Part shown: positions 35,801 to 44,914 of the stretch, in pieces
Layout: each line of letters starts with the position of its first letter
How positions within the stretch are numbered: the first letter of the stretch is position 1
NCBI RefSeq assembly: GCF_029319185.1
Contig: NZ_CP119754.1
Span: 2,542,001 to 2,606,000 of the forward strand
Source of the DNA: Superficieibacter sp. HKU1
Lineage (GTDB): Bacteria; Pseudomonadota; Gammaproteobacteria; Enterobacterales; Enterobacteriaceae
Reading direction: 5' to 3'
Length of the DNA stretch: 64,000 bases
The notes under the pieces: model-generated
The model's database searches: none
Told to the model about the DNA's origin: nothing
The model's input: the letters and a program-made list of their open reading frames with translations, nothing else
Program-made: the position numbers and the translations under genes

Positions 35801-36738
35801 CCGCCATGTTGCAGCACGTCACCGCTCAGCACAGCCAGAGCATACCGCGAGCGGCGTTTCAGACCGACGACCCGCTGGTTATTCTGCGCTTCGCGGCCGA
35901 CGCCCTGCACGCAGGTATGGCGTCGGCGCTGGTGACTCTCACCGACATTCGCGGCGGATCGGCGCGTCCGCGCGGCGCGCAGATGGCGGTGCGGGAAGAC
36001 GGACAGTATTGCGGCGTGGTGTCCGGCGGATGCGTTGAAGCCGCCGCGGCGTACGAAGCGCTTGAGGCGATTCATAGCGGTCGCGATCGCGATATTGTCT
36101 ACGGCCAGGGTTCACCGTATATGGATATCGTCCTGCCCTGCGGCGGCAGTATCACTCTGCATGTCCGCCTGATACGCTCGGCGCAGCCGCTGCTGGCGGT
36201 GCTCACCGCGCTGGAACAGCGTCAGACAGCAGGCTTGCGCTGGCATCCCGATGCGCCGGGCTTCAGCGCCGTCAGCCATTCACTCAAAACCGGACGCGAT
36301 AAGCAGGCTTTTCAGGTGGGCTATCGCCCTCGCCCGCGCATTATGCTGGTCGGTCGCTCAGCGGCGGCTGACATCACCGCGAGGATTGCTGAAGCCGCCG
36401 GGTATGAGGTGCATTCCTGCAGCGGCGTGCATCCCGCCAGCGGGAGCGTTGATGACGACACCGCCGTGGTGCTGCTCTACCACGATCTGCATCAGGAATT
36501 ACCGTTTCTTGAGGCGGCCCTGAACGCCGCGCCGTTTTATATTGGCGCCCTGGGCAGTGAACGCACTCATCAGCGGCGCAGCGAAAGCCTTATCCAGCGC
36601 GGCTACTCTCCGCAGGCCATCGCGCGTATCAACGCGCCCATCGGCCTGTTCCCGAAAGCCCGCGATGCCGGTTCGCTGGCGCTGTCGGTGCTGGCCGATG
36701 TGGCGGCGGCGCGAACGGCCATGCTGGAAGATCGTTGA
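35797..36738 (+). CDS. XdhC/PaoD-family molybdenum-cofactor maturation protein
   Basis: 313 residues. The N-terminal XdhC/CoxI domain (VILRFAADALHAGMASALVTLTDIRGGSA split by a loop; VSGGCVEAAAAYEAL) and the C-terminal Rossmann XdhC domain (FYIGALGSERTHQRR) are both present. Such proteins bind, protect and insert the molybdenum cofactor, often directing its sulfuration. It overlaps both neighbours by four bases, so it is co-translated with the Mo subunit and a nucleotidyltransferase. Cys residues in LPCGGSITLHV may bind cofactor. Confidence 0.9.
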   Translation: MTAMLQHVTAQHSQSIPRAAFQTDDPLVILRFAADALHAGMASALVTLTDIRGGSARPRGAQMAVREDGQYCGVVSGGCVEAAAAYEALEAIHSGRDRDIVYGQGSPYMDIVLPCGGSITLHVRLIRSAQPLLAVLTALEQRQTAGLRWHPDAPGFSAVSHSLKTGRDKQAFQVGYRPRPRIMLVGRSAAADITARIAEAAGYEVHSCSGVHPASGSVDDDTAVVLLYHDLHQELPFLEAALNAAPFYIGALGSERTHQRRSESLIQRGYSPQAIARINAPIGLFPKARDAGSLALSVLADVAAARTAMLEDR

Positions 36739-37310
36739 TGCCGGTAGTCATTATTCTGGCAGCCGGTCAGGGCGAACGCTTTTATGCGTCGGGTGGAACG
36801 CGCCACAAGCTCGACGCGCTGCTGGAAGGGCAATCGGTCCTGCAACATGTTATTGCGGCGGTGAACGCCTCCGGTCTGGACTGGCATCTGGTCCGCCCCG
36901 CGGGCGGCACGGCGGGGATGGGCGCATCCATCGCCATGGGCGTCCGGGCGACCGCCGATGCCGGAGGCTGGCTGATCCTGCCAGGCGATCTGCCGCTTAT
37001 CTGCCCGCAGACCCTGCTACAGGTCGCCGATGCCCTCAAGACGCATTCCATCGTAGTTCCCCATTTTCATCAACGTCACGGACACCCGGTGGCCTTCGGA
37101 CACGAACATCTGCCAGCGCTGACCTCGCTGTGCGGGGATGCCGGCGCGGCGGCCATTGTTCATACCGCCAGAGCGGAAGGACGCGTACAGGATTTAGCGC
37201 TTAACGACGCTGGCATTATTGATGACGTTGATACCCTTTCCGATCTCGCCAGGGCGCGCCGACATTTCCTTGCACGGCAAAAACGCGCCCTTGCAGAAGA
37301 TAAACCTTAA
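36735..37310 (+). CDS. MobA/MocA-like nucleotidyltransferase for molybdenum cofactor
   Basis: 191 residues. The N-terminus VVIILAAGQGERF is the nucleotide-binding loop of MobA/MocA-type transferases, and LPGDLPLICPQTLL is the metal-binding motif. MocA adds CMP to Mo-molybdopterin to make MCD, while MobA adds GMP; assignment here as MocA-like rests on its place next to XdhC and a PaoC-like subunit. Such a gene inside the enzyme operon makes the module nearly self-sufficient for cofactor finishing. Its stop overlaps the ribosome-binding site of the phosphoketolase gene. Confidence 0.87.
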   Translation: MMPVVIILAAGQGERFYASGGTRHKLDALLEGQSVLQHVIAAVNASGLDWHLVRPAGGTAGMGASIAMGVRATADAGGWLILPGDLPLICPQTLLQVADALKTHSIVVPHFHQRHGHPVAFGHEHLPALTSLCGDAGAAAIVHTARAEGRVQDLALNDAGIIDDVDTLSDLARARRHFLARQKRALAEDKP

Positions 37311-37320
37311 GGAGAACGGC

Positions 37321-39714
37321 ATGACTCAGGCATCCTCTTTTACCGATAACGATCTTCATCTGCTCGATCGCTACTGGCGCGCGGCTAACTATCTTTCGGT
37401 GGGACAAATCTACCTGATGGATAATCCGCTGCTGCGCGAACCCCTAAAGCCGGAACACATTAAGCCGCGCCTGCTCGGCCACTGGGGCACCACGCCGGGC
37501 CTGAATTTTATCTATGCGCACCTTAACCATGCCATTCGCCAGCGCGACCTCGATATGATTTATATCTGCGGTCCAGGCCACGGCGGACCGGGGATGGTGG
37601 CGAATACCTGGCTGGAAGGCAGCTACAGCGATATTTACCCTGATATCAGTCAGGACGCTGAAGGGATGAAAAAACTGTTTAAACAATTTTCATTCCCCGG
37701 CGGTATTCCCAGCCACGCCGCGGCGGAAACGCCCGGCTCGATTAACGAAGGCGGTGAGCTCGGCTATTCGCTGTCGCATGCGTTTGGCGCGGTGTTTGAT
37801 AACCCGTCGTTAATTGCGGCCTGTGTAATTGGCGATGGTGAAGCGGAAACCGGGCCGCTGGCCTCAAGCTGGCACGGCATCAAATTTCTTAATGCCGCCC
37901 GCGACGGCATAGTGCTGCCGATCCTGCATCTTAACGGCTATAAAATTGCTAACCCGACCATTCTGGGGCGCGAAAGCGACGACAGCCTGCGTCAGTATTT
38001 CAGCGGTCTGGGCTATACGCCGCTGCTGGTCAGCGGACACGAACCGGAGAAAATGCACCGGCAAATGGCGCAGACGCTGGCAGAAGCGCTGGATGCTATT
38101 GAGCGTTATCAGCAACAGGCCCGACGCGGTGAAGCTGCCGATGATCTGCCCCGCTGGCCGATGATTATTCTGCGCAGTCCAAAAGGCTGGACCGGGCCAC
38201 AAACCGTAGACGGTAAAAAAGTTGAAGATTTCTGGCGCGCGCATCAGGTTCCGGTTTCCGCCTGCCGGGAAAATGATGAGCACCGGCAGATCCTGGAGCG
38301 CTGGATGCGCAGCTATCACCCGGAGGAGTTGTTCGATGAGCGCGGACAGCTTAAGGCTGAATTACAGGCGCTGGCCCCCAAAGGGGATAAACGGATGGGC
38401 GCTACGCCCTGGGCCAACGGCGGAAGGCTGCGCCGCGAACTGATTACCCCGTCGCTGCATGACTACGCGATAGACGTTCAGTCACCGGGAGAAACCCAGG
38501 CCGAGTCCACCGACGCGCTCGGCAGCTACCTCGCTGGTATATTCCAGCGCAACGCCGATAATTTCCGCCTGTTCGGGCCGGATGAAACCGCCTCCAACCG
38601 GCTGGGTAAAGTCTTCAACGTCACCAGCCGCACCTGGCAGGAGCCGATAAAACCGTATGACGAACAGCTGGCTGCGGATGGCCGGGTGATGGAGATCCTC
38701 AGCGAGCACCAGTGTCAGGGCTGGCTGGAGGGGTATTTGCTTACCGGTCGGCACGGTCTGTTTAACTGTTATGAAGCCTTTATTCATATCGTCGATTCGA
38801 TGTTTAATCAGCACGCCAAGTGGCTTAAGGTCTCCCGAACCCTGCCGTGGCGCAAACCGGTCTCTTCGCTTAACTATCTGCTGTCGTCGCATGTCTGGCG
38901 GCAGGATCACAATGGTTACAGCCATCAGGACCCGGGGTTTATCGATCATGTCGCCAATAAGAAAGCGGATATTGTGCGCATTTATTTACCGCCGGATGCC
39001 AATACCCTGCTGTGCGTGGCAGATCACTGCCTGAAAACCTGGGATCGCATAAATGTGATTATTGCCGGGAAACAACCCGCGCCGCAGTGGCTGACGCTGG
39101 AGGAGGCGCAGAAGCACTGCGCGGCGGGAATGGGCATCTGGCACTGGGCCGGAAACGAGCAGAGCGGCGGCGCGCCGGATGTGGTGATGGCCTGCGCGGG
39201 CGACGTGCCGACCATGGAAGCCCTGGCGGCGGTGGATCTGCTGCGCGAGTACCTTCCCGATCTGCATGTGCGGGTGGTTAACGTGGTTGACCTGCTGGCA
39301 TTGCAAACGAAAGAGCAGCATCCGCACGGGCTGAGTGACGACGATTTTGACGCCCTCTTCACCCCGGATAAACCGGTGATTTTTGCCTTCCACGGCTACC
39401 CAAGCCTGATCCACCGGCTAACCTACCTGCGTAACAACCATCGTAATTTCCACGTCCGCGGCTTTATGGAAGAAGGCACCACCACCACCCCGTTTGATAT
39501 GACGGTGATGAACGGGCTGGACCGTTTCCACCTTGCGCAGGAGGCGATCCTGCGTGTTCCGCAGTTGCAGGGTAAAGCCGACGATATTCTGGATACGCTA
39601 CAGGAGAAAATCGCCGAACATCATCGCTACGTGCGCGAACATGGCGAAGATCTGCCCGAGGTGCAGGGATGGAAATGGCCGTCGCAGCAGGGCGGCGAAA
39701 ATATACCGGAGTAG
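37321..39714 (+). CDS. Phosphoketolase (Xfp family)
   Basis: 797 residues from ATG 37321 with AAGGAG upstream; length is typical for the family. The enzyme cleaves xylulose 5-phosphate (and often fructose 6-phosphate) with phosphate to acetyl phosphate and an aldose phosphate, using thiamine diphosphate. Visible motifs include LGHWGTTPGLNFIYAHL, GPGHGGPGMVANTWLEG and CVIGDGEAETGPLASSWHG (ThDP binding). It lies only ten bases after the MocA-like gene, so it is apparently in the same transcript as the molybdenum aldehyde oxidoreductase, an unusual pairing. A REP cluster follows. Confidence 0.95.
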   Translation: MTQASSFTDNDLHLLDRYWRAANYLSVGQIYLMDNPLLREPLKPEHIKPRLLGHWGTTPGLNFIYAHLNHAIRQRDLDMIYICGPGHGGPGMVANTWLEGSYSDIYPDISQDAEGMKKLFKQFSFPGGIPSHAAAETPGSINEGGELGYSLSHAFGAVFDNPSLIAACVIGDGEAETGPLASSWHGIKFLNAARDGIVLPILHLNGYKIANPTILGRESDDSLRQYFSGLGYTPLLVSGHEPEKMHRQMAQTLAEALDAIERYQQQARRGEAADDLPRWPMIILRSPKGWTGPQTVDGKKVEDFWRAHQVPVSACRENDEHRQILERWMRSYHPEELFDERGQLKAELQALAPKGDKRMGATPWANGGRLRRELITPSLHDYAIDVQSPGETQAESTDALGSYLAGIFQRNADNFRLFGPDETASNRLGKVFNVTSRTWQEPIKPYDEQLAADGRVMEILSEHQCQGWLEGYLLTGRHGLFNCYEAFIHIVDSMFNQHAKWLKVSRTLPWRKPVSSLNYLLSSHVWRQDHNGYSHQDPGFIDHVANKKADIVRIYLPPDANTLLCVADHCLKTWDRINVIIAGKQPAPQWLTLEEAQKHCAAGMGIWHWAGNEQSGGAPDVVMACAGDVPTMEALAAVDLLREYLPDLHVRVVNVVDLLALQTKEQHPHGLSDDDFDALFTPDKPVIFAFHGYPSLIHRLTYLRNNHRNFHVRGFMEEGTTTTPFDMTVMNGLDRFHLAQEAILRVPQLQGKADDILDTLQEKIAEHHRYVREHGEDLPEVQGWKWPSQQGGENIPE

Positions 39715-39735
39715 CGGGATGAGGGTGGAACGAAT

Positions 39736-39880
39736 GCCGGGTGGCGGCTTCGCCTTACCCGGGCGACTTACACCATACCGTAGGCCCGGTAAGCGCAGCG
39801 CCACCGGGCATCAGGGGCACGATGCTGACGTCCATACCGGATAATACCGGGTGGCGGCTTCGCCTTACCCGGCCTACGGC
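39736..39880. repeat. Cluster of three REP sequences (BIME)
   Basis: GCCGGGTGGCGGCTTCGCC near 39737, the inverted GGCCCGGTAAGCGCAGCGCC near 39784, and a third copy near 39849 form alternating REP units in the 200-base space between phosphoketolase and the convergent ABC transporter gene. Confidence 0.9.
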
Positions 39881-39914
39881 CATACTCCGCATCCTTGCCG
39901 CGTATCTGGTAACG

Positions 39915-40667
39915 TTAATGACTCAAAATCTGCTCCAAAAACTGCCGGGTGCGCGGATGTTCAGGCTGGTTGAAGAACTGCTCCGGCGGCGCGGATTCCA
40001 CAATCCGCCCGTCGGCCATCAGGATCACGTTATCCGCTACGGTGCGGGCAAAGCCCATCTCATGCGTCACGACGATCATCGTCATCCCACCCTTTGCCAA
40101 ATCCAGCATTACATCCAGCACTTCCTTAATCATCTCCGGATCAAGCGCCGACGTCGGCTCATCAAACAGCATAATTTCTGGCTGCATGCACAGCGCGCGG
40201 GCTATCGCCACCCGCTGCTGCTGGCCACCCGATAGCTGAAGCGGAAATTTGTAGGCCTGATTGCCGATATGCACTTTCTCCAGATAATGCATCGCCAGCT
40301 CCGTCGCCTGTTTCTGGCTCATCTTGCGCACCAGCCGCGGGCCGATGGTGAGGTTGTCCAGCACGCTAAGATGCGGGAACAAATTAAACTGCTGGAACAG
40401 CATGCCGATGCTCAAACGAATGCGATTAATATTGCGCACGTTGTCATTCATTTCGATGCCGTTGACCAGGATCTGCCCCTGCTGATGCTCTTCCAGCCGG
40501 TTGATACAGCGAATTAAGGTCGATTTGCCCGACCCGGACGGGCCGCAAATCACCACCCGCTCGCCCTTCGCCACGTTGAGGGAAACATTGTCCAGAACCT
40601 GAAACTTTCCGTACCATTTACTGACGGCATTCATTTCAATGATCGGTTGAGGTAAAGCTGCGGACAT
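39915..40667 (-). CDS. Polar amino-acid ABC transporter ATPase
   Basis: 250 residues, GlnQ/AapP/GltL type. Walker A GPSGSGKSTLIRCINRLEE near residue 40, signature LSGGQQQRVAIARALC and Walker B IMLFDEPTSALDPEM are all intact. It powers uptake by the two permeases encoded upstream; the start overlaps the preceding permease stop by one base. It is the last gene of a seven-gene minus-strand operon. Confidence 0.93.
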   Translation of the reverse strand: MSAALPQPIIEMNAVSKWYGKFQVLDNVSLNVAKGERVVICGPSGSGKSTLIRCINRLEEHQQGQILVNGIEMNDNVRNINRIRLSIGMLFQQFNLFPHLSVLDNLTIGPRLVRKMSQKQATELAMHYLEKVHIGNQAYKFPLQLSGGQQQRVAIARALCMQPEIMLFDEPTSALDPEMIKEVLDVMLDLAKGGMTMIVVTHEMGFARTVADNVILMADGRIVESAPPEQFFNQPEHPRTRQFLEQILSH

Positions 40668-41731
40668 CAGGAGGCTCCTTCTGCGTGGTGGCTGGCGTCA
40701 ATGCGTTTTTCTACCCAGATGGCGTAGCGGGAAAGCATAAAGCCGAACAAAATATAAATAGCCGCGATAAAAAGATAGGTTTCGATGTAATAGCGTCGCC
40801 ACTGCGGGTCCTGCATCACGGCGCTGGTCGCGGTGAGCATGTCAAACAGGCCGATAATAATGACGAACGAGGTGTTTTTCATCGCGGCGATGATATGGTT
40901 GGTCACCGCGGGCAGACAGATGCGCAGCGCCTGCGGCAGAATGATTTTGGTGGTCGTGTGCCAGTAGCCGAGATTCAGTACCGTCGCCGCCTCATACTGC
41001 CCACGCGGTACAGACTGTAAACCACCGCGGATCACTTCCGCCTGATAGCAGGCAAAAAACAGCGCAATACCAACAATAATGCGCAGCAGTTTATTCACTT
41101 CCATATTGGTGGGCAGGAACAGCGGAAACACATTCACCGCCACGAACAGAATGGTGATCAGCGGCACGCCGCGCAGCCCCTCAATAAAGACCACCGACAG
41201 TCCACGGAAAAACGGCAGCGGCGAGCGACGGCCCAGCGCCAGCGCTACCGAGACCGGCATACCGAGGATCACCGTGCCGGAAAATAGCAGCAGCGTCAGC
41301 GGCAGTCCGCCCCAGTCGGCCGATGGTACCGGCGACAGCCCCAGCACCCCGCCGCTCATCAGACAGTACATCGCCACCAGCGCGACGGCCCACAGCGGCC
41401 ACAGAAACCGTGAATGCCAGCAGGCAGGCGACAGCGACAGCCCGACGCTCACAAACCAGATCAACATGCACAGCGCCGGACGCCACTGCTGCTCATACGG
41501 ATATAACCCGAACAGGATAGGCTGGTACTTTTCGCCGATCACCGCCCAGCAGGCACCTGCGGCGGCCCGACACTCCGCCGCTCCGCCGCTGAATACCGCG
41601 TCCGTCACGCCCCAGCGCAGCAGTTTTGCGCCGATGGTAACGATGACCGTCAGCAGCACCAGCGTTAATACCGTCTGCAGCGCGCTACTGAACAGGTTGC
41701 GACGCAGCCAGTCAATTGCCATAGGTTGCAT
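40667..41731 (-). CDS. Amino-acid ABC transporter permease, AapM-like
   Basis: 354 residues with an N-terminal extension of several membrane helices before the conserved HisM/GlnP-type domain, as in the general L-amino-acid permease AapM of rhizobia. The EAA loop is visible (GGLQSVPRGQYEAATVLNLG). It forms the translocation path with the AapQ-like partner. The short interval to its neighbours fits one operon. Confidence 0.88.
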   Translation of the reverse strand: MQPMAIDWLRRNLFSSALQTVLTLVLLTVIVTIGAKLLRWGVTDAVFSGGAAECRAAAGACWAVIGEKYQPILFGLYPYEQQWRPALCMLIWFVSVGLSLSPACWHSRFLWPLWAVALVAMYCLMSGGVLGLSPVPSADWGGLPLTLLLFSGTVILGMPVSVALALGRRSPLPFFRGLSVVFIEGLRGVPLITILFVAVNVFPLFLPTNMEVNKLLRIIVGIALFFACYQAEVIRGGLQSVPRGQYEAATVLNLGYWHTTTKIILPQALRICLPAVTNHIIAAMKNTSFVIIIGLFDMLTATSAVMQDPQWRRYYIETYLFIAAIYILFGFMLSRYAIWVEKRIDASHHAEGAS

Positions 41732-41740
41732 AGCCTCTCC

Positions 41741-42952
41741 TTAGCGCTCTTTAATGGCGACGTAACGGTTAAAAAGATTCATCAGCAGTGAGGTCGTAAT
41801 GCTGATAATCAGATACACCACCATCATGATGGCGATCGCTTCGAGTGCCTGACCGGTCTGATTCATCAGGGTATTGCTGATGTTCGCCAGTTCCGGATAC
41901 CCCACTACCACGGCAATGGAGCTGTTCTTTGCCAGGCTGACATACTGGCTGGCCAGCGGCGGGACAATCACCCGCATTGCCTGCGGAATAATGACGTGGC
42001 GGATCACATGCCAGGGCGAAAAGGAGAGCGAGCGTGCCGCTTCAAGCTGCCCTTTCGGCACCGACTGGATCCCGGCGCGGACGATCTCGGCAATAAACGC
42101 CGAGGAATAAAGCGCGATACCCAGCAGCAGCGCGGTGAACTCCGGGCTGATGGTGAAGCCGCCGCGAAAGTTGAAGCCACGCAGTTCCGGGCGATCGATG
42201 GCATGCGGCGCGCCGCTCAGCCACCAGACCAACAGCGGCAAGCCGACGAGAAGGACGATTCGCAGGCGCGCCACCGGCAGCAGGCGGCCACTCCGCTCCC
42301 GTAACCGCCGGGCCAGCATCGCCAGGGCGAGACTGAGCACCACGCCTGCCGCCAGCGCCCACAAGGTCCACACCCAGCCGGGATCGGCCTGTAACACCGC
42401 AAAGGTCAAACCCCGGTTCGTCAGATAACCGGCGCCGGCCAGCTCAATGGCCCCGCGCGGCGACGGCAGATTGCGGATCGTCACCGCCCAGAAAATCACC
42501 TGTAAAATCACCGGCACGTTGCGCAGCAACTCCACATAGCCTTCGGCCAGTTTCTTCAGCAGCCAGTTTTTGGACACCCGCCCCAGGCCGACGATAAACC
42601 CCAGAACCGTCGCCAGCACAATGCCGCAGGCCATGACATACAGGGTGTTGAGTAAACCAACCAGCACCGCGCGGGCATAGCTGTCGCGCGGCGTATAGTC
42701 GATCAGCGTTTCACCAATCGCAAAATGGGCGCTTTGGTTGAGGAACGCAAACCCGGTGGTAATACGCTGGGTTTGCAGATTCTCCACCACGTTGTGATAA
42801 AGCCATCCGCAAAAGCCGACCAGCAGCACGGCGAGCAGGATTTGATAGCACCAGGCTCGCGTCGTTTTACTGCCGATGAGCGTCGTGAGGCCAGCGGGGC
42901 TGACCTGCCCCGGCGCATCAAGCGTTTCGGTGTGTTGTGATTGTTTCATCAT
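41741..42952 (-). CDS. Amino-acid ABC transporter permease, AapQ-like
   Basis: 403 residues from the ATG at 42952 (MMKQSQHTETLD); the next ATG three bases on is equally possible, and upstream in-frame codons overlap the binding-protein gene. The long periplasmic loop between helices and the EAA motif (AGIQSVPKGQLEAARSLSFS) match AapQ-type permeases. Pairs with the AapM-like permease and the ATPase. The ribosome-binding site is weak, consistent with coupled translation. Confidence 0.87.
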   Translation of the reverse strand: MMKQSQHTETLDAPGQVSPAGLTTLIGSKTTRAWCYQILLAVLLVGFCGWLYHNVVENLQTQRITTGFAFLNQSAHFAIGETLIDYTPRDSYARAVLVGLLNTLYVMACGIVLATVLGFIVGLGRVSKNWLLKKLAEGYVELLRNVPVILQVIFWAVTIRNLPSPRGAIELAGAGYLTNRGLTFAVLQADPGWVWTLWALAAGVVLSLALAMLARRLRERSGRLLPVARLRIVLLVGLPLLVWWLSGAPHAIDRPELRGFNFRGGFTISPEFTALLLGIALYSSAFIAEIVRAGIQSVPKGQLEAARSLSFSPWHVIRHVIIPQAMRVIVPPLASQYVSLAKNSSIAVVVGYPELANISNTLMNQTGQALEAIAIMMVVYLIISITTSLLMNLFNRYVAIKER

Positions 42953-42978
42953 GTCAGGATCGGGCGCATAAACGAAGG

Positions 42979-44031
42979 TTAGCGGATCGGTAAGCCATAC
43001 AGCAGGCCACCGTCGTTCCATAATTTATTCAGATCGCGATCCAGCGGCTCTGCGCTCTGGGGACCAAAGTGGCGGTTATAAATATCGCCATAGTTGCCCA
43101 CCTGCTTAATGATGTTGTAAGCCCACTGGTTATCCAGCCCCAGCTTCTGACCGAAATCGCCACTGACACCTAAAAGCCCCTGCACATCCGGATCGGCGGA
43201 TTTCAGCTGCTGATCGACGTTCGCCTGGCTGGTTTTCAACTCTTCCGCGTTAAACGTGGCATACACTACCCATTTGACGATATCAAACCACTGATCGTCA
43301 CCTTTACGCACCGCCATCGCCAGCGGCTCTTTCGAGTAGATCCCCGGCAGGATCACATGGTCGTCCGGGTTTTCGGCATCCACGTTTTTTACGCCGGGTA
43401 AGGCGACTTTGTCGCGGGCCAGCACATCGCAACGTCCGGCAAGGTAGGCCGCCACGTACTCTTTATTATTTTCAATCACCACCGGGGTGTAGTGCAGATG
43501 GCGGGAGGTAAAGATTTGCGCCACGTTCTGCTCGGTGCTGCTGCCCGGCGTGATGCAGACGGTGGCCCCGTCCAGATCCTCAATTGTTTTCACGCCGCTG
43601 TTGGCGCGGACCATAAATCCGGTGCCGGTGTAAAAATTTGGCGGCGCAAAGTTGAGGCCCAGCGACACGTCGCGGGTCAGCGAGGCGGTAATATTGCGCG
43701 ACAGGACGTCCACCTCACCGGACTGAATGGCCGGAAAACGCTGCGCCGTGGAGAGCGGCGTAAAGCGAACTTTTTTGGCATCGCCTAAGACCGCCGCCGC
43801 CAGGGCGCGGCAGAAATCCACATCCAGCCCGATCCACTGGCCTTTACTGTCGATGGAGGAAAAGCCGTGGCGCGCCGGATGAACGCCGCACACCAGTTCG
43901 CCCCGGGCTTTAATTTTCTTTAGCGTCTCCCCGTTGCTGGCGGGCGCGTCGGCGGCCTGCGCTGAGAAGGCAAGGTTTCCGCTGGCGATCAGCAAGACCG
44001 CCGCCAGCATTTTCATTTTTTTGATCATCAT
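42979..44031 (-). CDS. Periplasmic amino-acid-binding protein, AapJ-like
   Basis: 350 residues with a cleavable signal peptide (MLAAVLLIASGNLAFSAQAAD). The solute-binding fold of family 3 is clear: LVCGVHPARHGFSSIDSKG, then GLDVDFCRALAAAVLGD and the hinge region TVCITPGSSTEQNV. AapJ homologues bind a broad range of L-amino acids. Association with two MmgE/PrpD enzymes suggests an amino-acid-like polycarboxylate ligand, but this is inference. A 110-base gap before it may hold a secondary promoter. Confidence 0.9.
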   Translation of the reverse strand: MMIKKMKMLAAVLLIASGNLAFSAQAADAPASNGETLKKIKARGELVCGVHPARHGFSSIDSKGQWIGLDVDFCRALAAAVLGDAKKVRFTPLSTAQRFPAIQSGEVDVLSRNITASLTRDVSLGLNFAPPNFYTGTGFMVRANSGVKTIEDLDGATVCITPGSSTEQNVAQIFTSRHLHYTPVVIENNKEYVAAYLAGRCDVLARDKVALPGVKNVDAENPDDHVILPGIYSKEPLAMAVRKGDDQWFDIVKWVVYATFNAEELKTSQANVDQQLKSADPDVQGLLGVSGDFGQKLGLDNQWAYNIIKQVGNYGDIYNRHFGPQSAEPLDRDLNKLWNDGGLLYGLPIR

Positions 44032-44141
44032 CGACCCTTTTCCCGGTTAATTTTTTGTATTTACAACGCGTCTGACTATGTTCCGCGCTACGCCCGGCCT
44101 CTGGCAAAGAAGGAATATGGCGTAGCACATGCAAAAATGAT

Positions 44142-44903
44142 CTAACCCATCCAGCCCTGCGCGCCCTGCCACAGCAGTTGCAGGCTCAGCAGCAGCATCG
44201 TCACCCGGAACACTACGCGGAATAGCTTTTCCGGCAGGTTGTCGAGCAGCCGGGAACCCAGCCAGGTGCCCAGCGCGCCGCTGATAATCATCGCAATGAG
44301 CACCGGTAGCCAGGCCGCCCAGGCGAAGCCCATCAGACCAAAAGCGAGTATTTTTAATCCGTGCTGAAGGACCATGCAGGTCGCATGGGTGGCAATCAGC
44401 GGTTGTCTCTTCAGCCCCTGAGAACTGATAAGTCCCGCGACCATCGGCCCCGTCGCGCCCACAATCATCGTCCCGATGCTGCTGATCCCACCGCCGATGA
44501 CAAAAAACAGCTTATTCGTCGGCTTCGCCTCACTGCGTTTGTGAAAGACCGTCCAGAGGATAAATAGCGCTAAAGCGATACGCGCCAGGCTGTCCGGGAT
44601 CGCCGCCGCCAGCGGTGCACCGAGGGCGATACCGACCGCGCTGCCGAGCAAAAACCACAGCACCAGCGGCCAGACCACATACATGCGCTGGATCAGCGTC
44701 CGGCTCAGGTTCGATCCTAACTGCACCATCCCGTGCACTGGCATCAGGCTGGCGACCGGCATCCCCAGCCCCATCACCGCCAGCAGCGCCGTGCCGCCGC
44801 CTAATCCCATCGCCGCCGTCAGCGCCGAGGTCAGAAAACTGCAAAACACCATCACCCCGGCAAACAGCGGCGAAATGTCAGCAGGAATAAGCGATAAGGT
44901 CAT
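44142..44903 (-). CDS. TauE/SafE-family membrane exporter
   Basis: 253 residues from ATG 44903 (MTLSLIPADISPLFAGVMVF), chosen because the longer frame runs into the upstream enzyme gene. About eight membrane helices; two DUF81 repeats are recognisable (GLGGGTALLAVMGLGMPVAS; GGISSIGTMIVGATGPMVAG). The family exports sulfite, sulfoacetate or other organic anions. It lies 11 bases after an MmgE/PrpD gene, so it may export or import an anion tied to that pathway (inference). Confidence 0.85.
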   Translation of the reverse strand: MTLSLIPADISPLFAGVMVFCSFLTSALTAAMGLGGGTALLAVMGLGMPVASLMPVHGMVQLGSNLSRTLIQRMYVVWPLVLWFLLGSAVGIALGAPLAAAIPDSLARIALALFILWTVFHKRSEAKPTNKLFFVIGGGISSIGTMIVGATGPMVAGLISSQGLKRQPLIATHATCMVLQHGLKILAFGLMGFAWAAWLPVLIAMIISGALGTWLGSRLLDNLPEKLFRVVFRVTMLLLSLQLLWQGAQGWMG

Positions 44904-44914
44904 AGCGGTTCCAC

